The notes beneath the pieces were generated by a model. It saw only the letters and a program-made list of their open reading frames with translations. It did not search any database and was not told the DNA's origin. A program made the translations under genes and the position numbers. Below, in pieces: positions 33,799 to 43,242 of a stretch of DNA of 57,778 nt (positions are counted from its first letter, which is position 1; every line of letters begins with the position of its first letter). This stretch comes from Terriglobia bacterium (GTDB taxonomy: Bacteria > Acidobacteriota > Terriglobia > Acidiferrales > UBA7541), in NCBI GenBank assembly GCA_020073375.1, contig JAIQFG010000018.1:1-57778 (forward strand), in the 5' to 3' direction.

Positions 33799-35292
33799 TC
33801 AGGCCTTTTGCAGGACGGGGCGAAGATCGCGGACGTTGCTTACTTTTTCCAGGTTCAGGATCTTGTCCACCAGCGTCGCGGTGTTTGCCTTGCCCAGCAC
33901 GGGGACCATCAGGTCGGTTGCCTTCTGCACCACCTCTTCGCGGGTCATGGGATTATCCACGGTGCCGCGCACGTCAGTGACGCGCTCGGAAAGCACGGTG
34001 CCGTCGTTCAATGTGATTTCGACGATAGCCTGGCGCGCCGGTTCCATCTTTTCCAGTTCCTCGCTGGGAACCAGTTGCACCTTTGCGCGCATTTTCAGAA
34101 CTTCCGGATCCTTCATGCGCGGCTTGTCGTGCGCCGCCTGGAACGATGCGGTCTTGTCCAGGATCATTACGGACACCATGTGCTGCAGGCAAATATCGGG
34201 CATCTCGCGATTATCGACGACACGCGCCTCGGTATTGGCCAGGCGCACGACGACGGACTTCACATCGGCGGGATTTACAGGGTGCTTTTTCAGAATGTTG
34301 TAAATGCAGTCGAGCGGCGCCTGGATCGGCGATCCCACCGTCCACTTCTTGATGTTCGTCCGGGCGATCTCATAGCGCTCGCCGAGCTGCGAAACCAGTT
34401 CATCCTTGTTCGCATTGGGCGCATAGGCCAGGAAATAATTGTCCACGCCCGAGAAGATGTCGTCCAGGCCGTTGAATCCCGCGTGAACCACCAGCGCGGA
34501 GGTGACCCCGCTGCGCGCCGTCATGCCCGCGAAGACGAAGGCTTTCTCGATGTGCTCGGTATCACGGTTCCACGCCCCGATGCCCGAAGATTGCTGCGCC
34601 GTATAGTCCAGAAGCCAGCGCATCTGCTGCGCCGTCAAGCCCGCGGCGCAGCCCGCCGCGGCCGCCGAGCCGAAAATGCCGGAAATGGCGTGCGTGCTCT
34701 TGTGGCTGTTGTTGCGGAAGTCGATCGAGCCAAAGCTGATGGTCATGCGCGGGCCGACGTCGTAGCCCAGCGTCACGGCGCGCAGGAACCTCGTCCCGTC
34801 GATCCCGAATTTTTCTCCCGCTGCCAGCGTTGCCGGCACGATCGAGCACCCGGGATGCGATTGCGAAAACTCGTTGGAATCGTCGGTTTCATCCGAATGC
34901 GCCAGCATCCCATTGATGAACGCCGCTTCCGGCGGGGTAGCCGTGAATTTCGAGGCCACCACCGTGCATGTCTTGTCCGTGTTGAAATCCGCCGCGTAAT
35001 GGTACGCCGCTCGCGCCGGTGGCAGGTCGGAACCGGAAATCATGGCCGCGAACGTGTCGAGGATATGGTGTTTTGCTTTCTCTACCACCACGTCGGGCAG
35101 GGCGCGGCCGGAGGCCTCGCTCATGTACGCGCTCAACTTAGACATCACCGGGCTGACGCTATCGGCGGCAAACACGCCGCTGGGAAACGCAACAGCCGCC
35201 GCGGTCCATCCGGCGCGCTGCAGCAGGCTGCGCCGGGTCAGGCTTCCGTCAGTCTTCGCCGGCGTCATGCTTGCATTCTTATGATGTCGCAT
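33799..35292 (-). CDS. Tat-exported MmgE/PrpD-family protein
   Basis: 497 residues. GAGGG lies upstream of ATG 35292. An N-terminal twin-arginine signal is visible (LTRRSLLQRAGWTAA at about 18-32, then VAFPSGVFAA). The mature protein shows MmgE/PrpD features: KAKHHILDTFAAMISG, NGMLAHSDETDD, GYDVGPRM, HAISGIFGSAAAAG and the C-terminal NPMTREEVVQKATDL. Family members include 2-methylcitrate dehydratase and cis-aconitate decarboxylase, normally cytoplasmic. Export is unusual; the reaction here is unknown. Confidence 0.82.
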   Translation of the reverse strand: MRHHKNASMTPAKTDGSLTRRSLLQRAGWTAAAVAFPSGVFAADSVSPVMSKLSAYMSEASGRALPDVVVEKAKHHILDTFAAMISGSDLPPARAAYHYAADFNTDKTCTVVASKFTATPPEAAFINGMLAHSDETDDSNEFSQSHPGCSIVPATLAAGEKFGIDGTRFLRAVTLGYDVGPRMTISFGSIDFRNNSHKSTHAISGIFGSAAAAGCAAGLTAQQMRWLLDYTAQQSSGIGAWNRDTEHIEKAFVFAGMTARSGVTSALVVHAGFNGLDDIFSGVDNYFLAYAPNANKDELVSQLGERYEIARTNIKKWTVGSPIQAPLDCIYNILKKHPVNPADVKSVVVRLANTEARVVDNREMPDICLQHMVSVMILDKTASFQAAHDKPRMKDPEVLKMRAKVQLVPSEELEKMEPARQAIVEITLNDGTVLSERVTDVRGTVDNPMTREEVVQKATDLMVPVLGKANTATLVDKILNLEKVSNVRDLRPVLQKA

Positions 35293-35713
35293 GCTTTTTC
35301 CCTCGCAATTTTATGATTTGGCTTAGGCCCCAGCAAAATATTCCCCAGGGCTTGCCCGTCTCTCACAGGCTTTGACCGGGATTGGCTCGCCGGCCATACA
35401 ACATCACCTATTTGGATCTTCGCTTCCCCGAAAGTGTACTCCGTGAGCATTATTCCGGCAACTGATCCGGGCAACAAGAATTTGACCGAAAAGCCAAGCG
35501 CGCACGGTGGGCATGTGTCGGGCTTGAGTCCCCTTGAATGGCGACCCACTGACCCGGAATGGGACACCATTCGAGCGTTCTGCCGTCGGCCGCGCGTGAT
35601 ACGAATCACTTTCGACCGTGACGATGCTCACATCCTGTCAGAGGCCGTTTGGCTATCCTAAAGTTGAAGGAATTTGCGGTCATGCAATTATCACGGATAT
35701 CCGAGGAGGCAAA
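35293..35713. other. 421-bp intergenic region
   Basis: Divergent spacer between the MmgE/PrpD gene and the ferredoxin gene. Overlapping ORFs in it have no coding features. The ferredoxin ribosome-binding site GAGGAGG is at 35703-35709. No repeat or RNA gene is visible. Confidence 0.4.
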
Positions 35714-35887
35714 GTGTTCGAGATCGATCAGGCAAAATGCGTGAATGTGGGCGACTGCATCACCGCGTGTCCCGTGGCGGCCATTGTGCTCAAGCAGGAT
35801 AAGGCGTTCATTGTCGCCGAGGATTGCACCGATTGCGCCGCCTGCGAGCCGGTGTGCGACGCCAAGGCCGTTCAACGCGTGCACTAA
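35714..35887 (+). CDS. Small ferredoxin with 7 cysteines
   Basis: 57 residues from GTG 35714, supported by GAGGAGG four nucleotides upstream; the open frame extends to 35618 but that region lacks ferredoxin features. Second motif CTDCAACEPVC is a full CxxCxxCxxxC set. The first, CVNVGDCITACP, has only three Cys (C-x5-C-x3-C-P), which resembles the [3Fe-4S]-binding half of seven-iron ferredoxins. It probably transfers electrons in the cytoplasm; the partner enzyme is not in the window. Confidence 0.8.
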   Translation: MFEIDQAKCVNVGDCITACPVAAIVLKQDKAFIVAEDCTDCAACEPVCDAKAVQRVH

Positions 35888-35909
35888 ACCCCGCCAAATT
35901 TGAATTTCA

Positions 35910-36584
35910 CTAACCCTCACCCAAGGGCAGGAAATACTGCGTGCCCTTCACCGGCTCCTGCAGGCGGCGCAGCAGTTGCTGCAGGTCCGCGTTCCGGTCG
36001 ACGAAATCGATTTCCGAAGTGTTGATCACCAGCAAGTCCGACGCCGAGTAGCGGAAAAAGAAATGTTCGTAGGCGCGGACGACTTCCTCAAGGTAGTCGC
36101 GCGAAATCTGTTTTTCGGCGGGCGACTTCTTTTTGGAGATGCGCTCGCGCAGCACTTCCGGCGTGGCTTGCAGATAGATGACCAGGTCGGGCGGCTTCAG
36201 TCCGGCTGAAAACACCTCGTAGTAGCGTTCGTAGAGCTTTAATTCTTCGTTGTCCAGATTAATGTACGCGAAAATTTTGTCCTTCTCGAACAGAAAATCG
36301 GACACCAGGGGCGCAGCGTCGCCCTGCTGAGCTTCGCTGAGACGCCGGTGGCGTTCGATGAGGAAATACATTTGGGCCCGAAAGGCCGCTCCGGGTTTTT
36401 CCCTGTAAAACTCCGCGAGAAACGGGTTGTCCTCGGGATCGAACGCGCGGCGGGCGTGCAGCCGGTCGGCCAGGATGCGCGCCAGCGTGGATTTGCCCAC
36501 GCGGATCGGTCCCTCGATAGCAATCGATCGCGGCGGCTCGAACGCGGGAGCCGGTTGCGGCGCCGAAGAAGAAGATTGCGGCAT
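35910..36584 (-). CDS. Deoxynucleoside kinase
   Basis: 224 residues. The P-loop is EGPIRVGKST at about 24-33. A DRLHARRAFDPEDNPFLAEFY stretch follows, and the Arg-rich lid region (RERISKKKSPAEKQISRDYL) is near 150-170. This fits the dNK/TMPK-like kinase family that phosphorylates deoxynucleosides (dA/dG type in bacteria) with ATP, a salvage step. The exact nucleoside is not predictable. It is 50 bp downstream of the histidine kinase gene on the same strand and may be co-transcribed. Confidence 0.8.
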   Translation of the reverse strand: MPQSSSSAPQPAPAFEPPRSIAIEGPIRVGKSTLARILADRLHARRAFDPEDNPFLAEFYREKPGAAFRAQMYFLIERHRRLSEAQQGDAAPLVSDFLFEKDKIFAYINLDNEELKLYERYYEVFSAGLKPPDLVIYLQATPEVLRERISKKKSPAEKQISRDYLEEVVRAYEHFFFRYSASDLLVINTSEIDFVDRNADLQQLLRRLQEPVKGTQYFLPLGEG

Positions 36585-36634
36585 GGGCGTGAATTATAGC
36601 CGAAAGCGCGCCACCAGAACCAATCCGGGGGGGG

Positions 36635-38449
36635 TTATGCCAGCTTTGCCGGTTTGTCATCGGCCGCGGAGGTTCCAGGCCGCATGGAGAAAAGGCTCGG
36701 CACCGCCGGGAGTTCGACCCGGAACGTGGCGCCGCCTTCGGGGCGGTTCTGGCAGGAAATCTTGCCGCCCTGATCCTGCACCAGCCCGTAGCAGATGCTC
36801 AAGCCGAGCCCGGTGCCTTTTCCCACCGGCTTGGTGGTGTAAAAGGGGTCGAACACCAGGTTCGGGTCGCGCATGCCGCGCCCGGTGTCTGAAAAAAGTA
36901 TGACCACGTTGCCTTTCTCAAAAAGCGTGCGCACGGTCAGCGAACCGCCGCCAGTCTCCTGCATGGAATCCAGGGCGTTGTTGATGATGTGAGTGAACAC
37001 CTGTAGGAGTTGATTTGCGTCGCCTCGGACTTGCGGCAGAGAATCGGCGTTATGCAATTCAATGCGGACATTCTTGCCGCGCAGGTCGATACGCCGGAAC
37101 TGCACGGAGCTGTTGACAATCGTGTTGATGTCCAGCGGCACGCGCTGCTCGCTGGGCACCTGGCGCGCGAAGCTGAGCAGGCTGTTGACCAGGGTCTTGG
37201 TGCGGCGCGCCTGTTCTCGAATCTTTTCGGCCAGGCTCCGCGACCTGCTGTCCACCGAAGGGTCGTCGGCCAGCAACTCGGAGTATCCCAGTATGGCCGT
37301 CAGCGGATTATTGATTTCGTGCGCTGCCCCTCCAACCAGCTGGCCAAGCGACGCCAGTTTTTCCGACTGCACGAATTGCATTTGCAGCCGCTTCAGGTTA
37401 TCCAGTGAATCCTGCGAAGCGCGCAGCAATTTCAGCCGCTCTGCGTCCACCAGTTCCTGGCGAAGGAAGGCCAGAAAGCCAATGGGCAGAACCGCGCCCA
37501 GCGTAAGCATCAGCCGGAAAGAACTTACCGCAGCCGGGGCCTGGCTTCGCTTCATGCACCAAAAGCCGATCAACGGCAGCGACAGCAAGGCGATTCGCGC
37601 CAGCCGTGAAACCCACAGGGCGTCCCCTGATGCCAGCTTTCCGGTCTCCGACTCGGCGGGGATCGATTCTTCGCTGCTTTCCTCGGAGCCGTGGCTGTAG
37701 GCCCATACGCCGGCAGTACCGATCATGAGAAAGGAGACGAAAACCGGCAACGTGCGCAGGCTGACTCGGGAATAGTCTCCTCTGGCAATGAACGCGGAAA
37801 TCATGAATCTTCCGGCCGCATAAACACTCCCCGCCGCGGCAAGCTGCGTGTAGATTTTCCGCCAGAAGCCACGGGCCTTAATGGCCAGCATCGCCGCGCA
37901 AGCCGCAAAGGCAAGATTCCCGAACAGAGCGAGGATGTTGTAGTTCCGGTTATACTGCGCGCTCTCCATAATGATGTAGTGCCACGGCAGAACCAGGAAC
38001 GCATACAAGTACAACCACCAGCAGGCGATCAGCGCGAAGTCCGCATACCCATATGCCCCCCGGCCTTCCTCGCGCGGGTCATGCGGTTGCATCGTGAGCG
38101 CCGCAATCATCGGCACAGTATGAAAAAAGAAAACCATGTCCCCGAGGAACGGGTGTGGAACCGTCCGCTTCTGATAGACCTCGACGTAAGTCCAAATAAA
38201 TTGTCCAGCAAGCCAGAAGGATATTCCCAGCGCCAAAAGCATCCAGAAGACATTCTTGCGCCAGTGAGGAGTAGTCGCGTTGGACAGCAGCGAGCCGTTC
38301 ACAAACAGCGGCAGCAAGCAGAGAAGAATGTTTCCAAAAGCCGTGCGATTCGGCCCCGGCGGCATCCCCGAGGCAATGGCGATGTAGCTTCCCAGCAGGA
38401 CCACCCACGCGATGGCAACTGCCCACGCAAGTCTGGAAGAAGGCTTCAC
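36635..38449 (-). CDS. Membrane sensor histidine kinase
   Basis: 604 residues from GTG 38449. The first about 310 residues contain roughly nine hydrophobic helices (a 7TM-like sensing part). The phosphoacceptor is His377 in GGAAHEINNPLTAILGYSE, followed by an HATPase domain with QLLQVFTHIINNALD, SDTGRGM, and GKGTGLGLSICYGLV. It autophosphorylates and would pass phosphate to a response regulator, which is not in the window. No N-terminal PAS or periplasmic loop is evident; the stimulus is unknown. Confidence 0.88.
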   Translation of the reverse strand: MKPSSRLAWAVAIAWVVLLGSYIAIASGMPPGPNRTAFGNILLCLLPLFVNGSLLSNATTPHWRKNVFWMLLALGISFWLAGQFIWTYVEVYQKRTVPHPFLGDMVFFFHTVPMIAALTMQPHDPREEGRGAYGYADFALIACWWLYLYAFLVLPWHYIIMESAQYNRNYNILALFGNLAFAACAAMLAIKARGFWRKIYTQLAAAGSVYAAGRFMISAFIARGDYSRVSLRTLPVFVSFLMIGTAGVWAYSHGSEESSEESIPAESETGKLASGDALWVSRLARIALLSLPLIGFWCMKRSQAPAAVSSFRLMLTLGAVLPIGFLAFLRQELVDAERLKLLRASQDSLDNLKRLQMQFVQSEKLASLGQLVGGAAHEINNPLTAILGYSELLADDPSVDSRSRSLAEKIREQARRTKTLVNSLLSFARQVPSEQRVPLDINTIVNSSVQFRRIDLRGKNVRIELHNADSLPQVRGDANQLLQVFTHIINNALDSMQETGGGSLTVRTLFEKGNVVILFSDTGRGMRDPNLVFDPFYTTKPVGKGTGLGLSICYGLVQDQGGKISCQNRPEGGATFRVELPAVPSLFSMRPGTSAADDKPAKLA

Positions 38450-38827
38450 AATTCGACCTATCGTTCATTTTAGAACTCCGCGCGTATGCGCAGATTTTCG
38501 GCGAGGTACAGGTATGACGTAAGGATAACGACGGGGCGGGGAACGAAATAACCGTCACGGCGCTTCGCGAAGCATTGGAGGGCCCCGCGCGCTCAGGGAA
38601 ATAAAAATTCAGCGAGCTGTGTTCGAATCAGTAAACGGAGGTTTTCAGGGCTGCCATGTACGCCCGAATTCTCTAAGAGTTTTTTAACTTAATGAACTGC
38701 AATGACTTATCTCTCCCGGCAGGGACGCGGCGCCGTTTACCCGAATCTTACATTTGCTTCGTACCAATGCCTTATAGGAAGGATATCCCGGCAGGTCTAT
38801 GGACACTCGTCCAATTCGTTGTGCAGG
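38450..38827. other. 378-bp intergenic region
   Basis: Divergent spacer between the histidine kinase gene and the coiled-coil protein gene. An in-frame open stretch at 38702-38827 precedes ATG 38828 but has no clear coding pattern. A short GCGC..GCGC inverted repeat is near 38480. Nothing else is visible. Confidence 0.35.
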
Positions 38828-40291
38828 ATGATTGCGGAGACAATAGCCGTGATTTCACTCACCGAAAAAGAGCCCGGACTCGCCGCAGGCACTTCCTCGA
38901 CCGCCGCGAAGGAGCAGCGATTGACAGTGACAGGCCTCGACGAAAAAGGCCAGATGTTCCGAGAGTCCGCTCCCATTTTGGAGCTGGACGCGCGCGACTG
39001 CCATTTTCGCTCCAAATTTCAACCCGAGCTGGGCAGTTGGGTGCTGATCGAATTCGATAACAACAAGACTGGTTCCAAGCGCACCACGCTGCAGGGCCAG
39101 GTCAAATCGGCCGACTCCGAAGGTTTGGCCGGAAACATGTTTCACATTTACGTGGAGCTGGAAACGGCGCAGGAGCTGAAAATCGCTCCGGCACCCCAAC
39201 AGGCTCCGCCATTGCCGAAAGCGGCCGCTCCAGTTGTGCAGCCGTCGGCCGCGCCGGCGCCCCCTGCACCGGCTGCGCCTGCGCCCAAGGCTGAGGCGGC
39301 CCGCCCGCCGGCGGAAACACCCGCAGAGCCTGCCTCCCGCGTGAAGCCGGAAAAGATTGCCGCAGCGCCCATTCCTGTTGAACCCCAGGCCGCCAAGCCG
39401 GCCGCACCCGCGCCTTTGCCCGTGCTTGCTCCCTCCGCCTCATCCTTGGCCAGCCCATTTTCGGTGCCAAAGGCGCAGGCGGAAATCGCGCCCCCGGCCC
39501 CGCAAGCGGTCGCGACCGTTCCGGCCGCGGACATGAAGCAGCAACTGGCGGCGCTGAAGGAATCCCTCCGCGAAGAGCTGGAGGCCATGGTGCAACGAAC
39601 TTTTTCCACGAGCGTGGAGCCGGTTGTAAAGCAAGCCGTTGAGAAACAGATCGGCGCGAACTATCAGGCCTCGATTCAGACGCTCAACAGCGATCTCACC
39701 TTCCAGTTGGTGGGCCGCCTGGCCGGAAATGAAGAACTGTGCGCGTCCATCGCGGGCATGGCGAAAAAGGCCGTCGACGAACACGTGGGAGAGCAGCGAA
39801 CGACTTCGCTCGAGGAACTCCGCGCAACCAAGGCGAGTCTCGCCGAACTCGATGCGAAGATGAAAGTCAGCGAGACAGCCGCCGCTGCCGCGCTCGAACG
39901 CGCAAAGGCCCTGGAACACGAAATTTCCGAATCCCTGGAACGCCTCCAGAAAGTCGTGGACCAGCTGAACCAGTCGGCGCGCTCCACGATCGAGAAATTC
40001 GATTCGCACGTCACCACGCAGCTCACCTCCTGGAGCGCGCAATTCAAGAATCATGTTGACGGCATCACCCGCGAGAAGGCCGCGCAATTCACCGCCGGCC
40101 TGGACCAGCAGCTTTCCTCCCAGGTCCGGGAAGCAAACGAGGTCCTGGAAAAGCTTTCCGCTGGATTGCAGCTGGCCCGCGGCACGGTACGCATTCAGGA
40201 AACGCAGTGGGCCGAGCGCTCGCGAGAACTGGCCGCCGAATTTGAAAAAGAAATTCGATCCGTTTTGCTTCGGTTGGCCAATCCGGTTTAA
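38828..40291 (+). CDS. Protein with PilZ-like N-terminal part and coiled coils
   Basis: 487 residues. Residues about 25-130 (LTVTGLDEKGQMFRESAPILELDARDC) look like a divergent PilZ domain without the RxxxR c-di-GMP motif. An Ala/Pro-rich linker (about 138-255) and a long coiled-coil part (about 260-487) follow. It may be a motility, scaffold or cell-polarity protein. The start (ATG 38828) is uncertain because no good ribosome-binding site is visible; in-frame ATG 38702 is possible. A classical PilZ-domain gene follows after about 36 bp. Confidence 0.6.
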   Translation: MIAETIAVISLTEKEPGLAAGTSSTAAKEQRLTVTGLDEKGQMFRESAPILELDARDCHFRSKFQPELGSWVLIEFDNNKTGSKRTTLQGQVKSADSEGLAGNMFHIYVELETAQELKIAPAPQQAPPLPKAAAPVVQPSAAPAPPAPAAPAPKAEAARPPAETPAEPASRVKPEKIAAAPIPVEPQAAKPAAPAPLPVLAPSASSLASPFSVPKAQAEIAPPAPQAVATVPAADMKQQLAALKESLREELEAMVQRTFSTSVEPVVKQAVEKQIGANYQASIQTLNSDLTFQLVGRLAGNEELCASIAGMAKKAVDEHVGEQRTTSLEELRATKASLAELDAKMKVSETAAAAALERAKALEHEISESLERLQKVVDQLNQSARSTIEKFDSHVTTQLTSWSAQFKNHVDGITREKAAQFTAGLDQQLSSQVREANEVLEKLSAGLQLARGTVRIQETQWAERSRELAAEFEKEIRSVLLRLANPV

Positions 40292-40327
40292 TCCATGCCG
40301 ATCGGATCGCCGTTCGAGGGTATGTTC

Positions 40328-40753
40328 ATGACAAAGCCGAAGCCGGCTTCGCCCGCCGCGGCGGGGAATCCGTCGGCGAATAAAGGGACCGCAAGTCTCT
40401 CCACCAAACGCAGGAGTTCCCGGGTAGCCATCGACATGCCCGTGGAAATTTTCGGCCAATCGGCGAACGGCAAGGTGTTTCGTGAGGAAACGCGCACGAC
40501 TACGGTCAATGCACATGGCGCGCTTCTGGTCCTGGGTTCGGCCGTGCAGATCAAGCCTTCCGTCCTACTCATCAATAAGACCACGCGCATTGAAGTGCAG
40601 TGCCGCGTGATTTCGCTGAAGGAGACCGAAAAAGGCAAGGTCGAACTTGGCGTGGAATTCGTGATTCCGCAGCCCCGGTTCTGGGGCATTTCGTTTCCGC
40701 CCGAGGATTGGAACAACGCGGACCGCAAGAAGCCTGTCTCGCAAACCAAATAG
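40328..40753 (+). CDS. PilZ-domain protein
   Basis: 141 residues from ATG 40328, with GAGGG 7 nt upstream; ATG 40295 is an in-frame alternative 3 bp after the upstream stop. The KRRSSRVAIDMPVEI motif contains an RxxxR-like cluster (RRSSR) expected to bind c-di-GMP, followed by a short beta-barrel (NAHGALLVLGSAVQIKPSVLL, LGVEF). It could sense c-di-GMP made by the GGDEF/HD-GYP protein of this window. It follows the coiled-coil PilZ-like gene closely, suggesting a joint function. Confidence 0.82.
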   Translation: MTKPKPASPAAAGNPSANKGTASLSTKRRSSRVAIDMPVEIFGQSANGKVFREETRTTTVNAHGALLVLGSAVQIKPSVLLINKTTRIEVQCRVISLKETEKGKVELGVEFVIPQPRFWGISFPPEDWNNADRKKPVSQTK

Positions 40754-40766
40754 CCCCTGATTGTTC

Positions 40767-41966
40767 TTACTTGGAGGGCGCCGGCAACGCGCCGTCCAGC
40801 CACTTGGACATCAGTGCCGCGATTTCCGCGCTGTTTTTTTCCAGCATCATCATGTGCCCGTTGCCGTGGATTCCGGCGTCCGGCAGCCGGACCCACTTGG
40901 GGCGTACGCCCGCCTGTTCCATATACTTCACCGTGCAGTGGTCGTACGCCGCGTGGTAGGACGATTCCGATGTCAGGATCAGGATCGGCATTTTCTGGAG
41001 ATTCGGAAGCTGGCGCGGCGGATCTTTTTGCAGCCGGCAGCGGCTCAGGTCCTGGCCGTCCGGCTTGTCCTGCCGCGCGATTTCCAGGTCTGACGGCTTG
41101 CTTGCCGCGGGCGAATAATGCAGAGGAACAGCAGTAATTCCCCAGGGGCGCTGCATGTCGGAGGCTTCGCGAAACCATTCCGGCGCTCCGACGTTGTCCA
41201 CGTTGAAAAATGGCGGGCCGTTCGGTTCCACCGCGATCACGGCCTTCACAAGGCCGGGCCGCGCATCCGCCGCCAGCCAGCCCAGCGGCCCCGATTGCGA
41301 ATGCGTCAGCAGAATGGAAGGTCCGATTTTGTCGAGCAGCGCCACGATTCCGTCGGTGCTTAGTTGCTGCTGCTGTTCATAGTCCGCGATCCCCGGGACC
41401 TGCGAAGCAAAGAATTGATCGAAGACCGGATCGCCGGCGACGCCCGTCCCCGGCCACTGTGTGTGCAGGTGCGCCTGTGGCCAGAGGTTGTATCGCTCGA
41501 TCGCTGTGAACCGTTTCTGAGTGGAGAGCAAGTCGGGCGGGGCAGTCTGGCCGTACAGGCCGGCCTGGTAGGCGCTTCTTCCCCGGCCCGCTTGATCCAT
41601 CACGTAGACCGCGTAACCCTGCCGCAGGAAAAATTGCGCCCAGCCCTCGCGGCCGTCGGGAGTTCCGGTGAAGTTTGTGCCGGTTTGATTTCCCCCGTGG
41701 ATCATGAGGATGGAGTAACGGCGCTTCCGCGCGGCTGGAATCTGAAACTCCGCATAGATTTGCCCGCTCATCATTTGAGGGCCGTTCGCGGAGGAGTATT
41801 TTCCTCCGGCAAAAACGTAGCCTTCGCGCGCAATTTGCAGTGGGGAAGCGGGAGCAACCTTCGCAGCGGCAGAGTCCGGCGAAGGCGCTCTTCCTAAAAG
41901 CGCCATCGCGGCTAGCGCGAAGGCTGAAAGGAATGCAGCGCGCGTGAGAATCTTGAGAGTTTGCAT
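40767..41966 (-). CDS. Exported alpha/beta hydrolase
   Basis: 399 residues from ATG 41966, with GGGAGA about 10 nt upstream; the ORF extends to 42005 without such a site. Signal peptide about 1-24. Alpha/beta-hydrolase fold features: ILMIHGGNQTGTNFTG (oxyanion region), VYVMDQAGRGRS, nucleophile in THSQSGPLGW and a terminal His in GNGHMMMLEKN. It is likely a periplasmic esterase or related hydrolase with unknown substrate. It faces the PilZ gene with a 13-bp gap. Confidence 0.8.
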   Translation of the reverse strand: MQTLKILTRAAFLSAFALAAMALLGRAPSPDSAAAKVAPASPLQIAREGYVFAGGKYSSANGPQMMSGQIYAEFQIPAARKRRYSILMIHGGNQTGTNFTGTPDGREGWAQFFLRQGYAVYVMDQAGRGRSAYQAGLYGQTAPPDLLSTQKRFTAIERYNLWPQAHLHTQWPGTGVAGDPVFDQFFASQVPGIADYEQQQQLSTDGIVALLDKIGPSILLTHSQSGPLGWLAADARPGLVKAVIAVEPNGPPFFNVDNVGAPEWFREASDMQRPWGITAVPLHYSPAASKPSDLEIARQDKPDGQDLSRCRLQKDPPRQLPNLQKMPILILTSESSYHAAYDHCTVKYMEQAGVRPKWVRLPDAGIHGNGHMMMLEKNSAEIAALMSKWLDGALPAPSK

Positions 41967-42171
41967 CGAAGTGTTCTCCCGCTTCGCGAGCGGCTTGCCT
42001 CGCATCCCAACCTTGCGCTCTGGGTTTCATTCAGGCGCCGTGCCACCACAGGATTTATACTCGATGAACAGCGCCTGGTACACGCCTCCGTCAATGGCCC
42101 CGCGTATTCGCTTGCTTTACTTGTCCTCCGAGGCAAGCAGGAGGAGCGCAGCTCGATTCATTGGCGCGATC

Positions 42172-43242
42172 TTAGTTCCCGCCTTTTCCGTACGTCAACC
42201 GCAAGCCTGTGGAAAGCAGCAGATCGTTCTTCTTGATCCCCGGAATCGGATTGCTCACGTAGCGATCCTGGAACGTGACCTGCCAGTTGAGCCAGCTGTT
42301 GAGCCGCGTGACGATCGAGGAATCGAACGTGCCGCGGTACTGCCCGGTGTAGCTCAAATTGGGAAAAAATTGCAGTTGTTCCGAAAGGCTCGACCGGCTC
42401 GAAATCTGATAAGAATACTGTTCGCCCAACACCAATTCTCCGCTCCGGATGTTGACGCCGGTGGAGTAAAACGCCTGGTCATATGCTCCGCCCGCGGAAA
42501 GATCGAACACGGTGCGCTTGGTTTTTATGGCGTGATAGCCTGCCCCGCCGCCCAGCACGTTGCGCAGGTCCAACTGCTGGAATTGATCGAATTCAAAATC
42601 GGTGAAACCGAATGCGAAAAGTTTCGGGTTGATGTTCAAGTCCCCGCGCATTCCGCCCGCAATGGCATGCGCGGTCGTCAGCGAAGTGCCGGTGACGCTG
42701 TTCTTGGCGAAGATGGAATTCAGGTACACGGAAATTTTATCGCTGGGCGCGTCGCGCACGGCTTTCATCCCCAGCACGAAGCTCAACGTGTCGGAGTTGC
42801 CCTTCGTGGTGCTCAACCCTGCGTCCACAAACCCGCCCCAAAAATCGGTGAGGTGCGGGTGCTGCAACCGGTCGAGCGCCGCGTCGTAGACGGCTTGCTC
42901 TTTATCCGAGCGGATGACCACGATGGAATCCTTAGCAGTCATCACGGCCCCCGCTTCCTTGGTTTTCAGCTGCATTTTGCCGTCTTGGGTGGATACGGTG
43001 CCGACCACGGTCTGGCCATCCTTGAGGCCGATGTGCAACGGCTGCGACGACGTAATCGCATCCACGGCGGCCCACTGGATGGAAACTTCGCCGGCAAATT
43101 CCGACTTGAGGACCAGGACTTTGTCGTCCGATCTCAATATGTCGCCGGTCAACCGGTCGCCATTTTTCAGCGTGACCTGATCGGCGAATACCGCGGGGGC
43201 CAGCAGGCAAGTGGCTGCGAAGGATAAAATCAAGTATTTCAT
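42172..43242 (-). CDS. DUF481 outer-membrane beta-barrel protein
   Basis: 356 residues. Signal peptide about 1-20 (ends VFA). Two SH3/LSm-like repeats (VTLKNGDRLTGDILR near 23 and IGLKDGQTVVGTV near 71) precede a DUF481 barrel with alternating strands, finishing DLLLSTGLRLTYGKG. DUF481 proteins are assumed to be outer membrane proteins of unknown function. It is a single-gene unit. Confidence 0.8.
   Translation of the reverse strand: MKYLILSFAATCLLAPAVFADQVTLKNGDRLTGDILRSDDKVLVLKSEFAGEVSIQWAAVDAITSSQPLHIGLKDGQTVVGTVSTQDGKMQLKTKEAGAVMTAKDSIVVIRSDKEQAVYDAALDRLQHPHLTDFWGGFVDAGLSTTKGNSDTLSFVLGMKAVRDAPSDKISVYLNSIFAKNSVTGTSLTTAHAIAGGMRGDLNINPKLFAFGFTDFEFDQFQQLDLRNVLGGGAGYHAIKTKRTVFDLSAGGAYDQAFYSTGVNIRSGELVLGEQYSYQISSRSSLSEQLQFFPNLSYTGQYRGTFDSSIVTRLNSWLNWQVTFQDRYVSNPIPGIKKNDLLLSTGLRLTYGKGGN

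Noticed and set aside
33667..35316. 549-codon ORF opposite the MmgE/PrpD gene
   Set aside because: Composition is that of a complementary shadow frame; no domain is visible and the minus strand is clearly coding.
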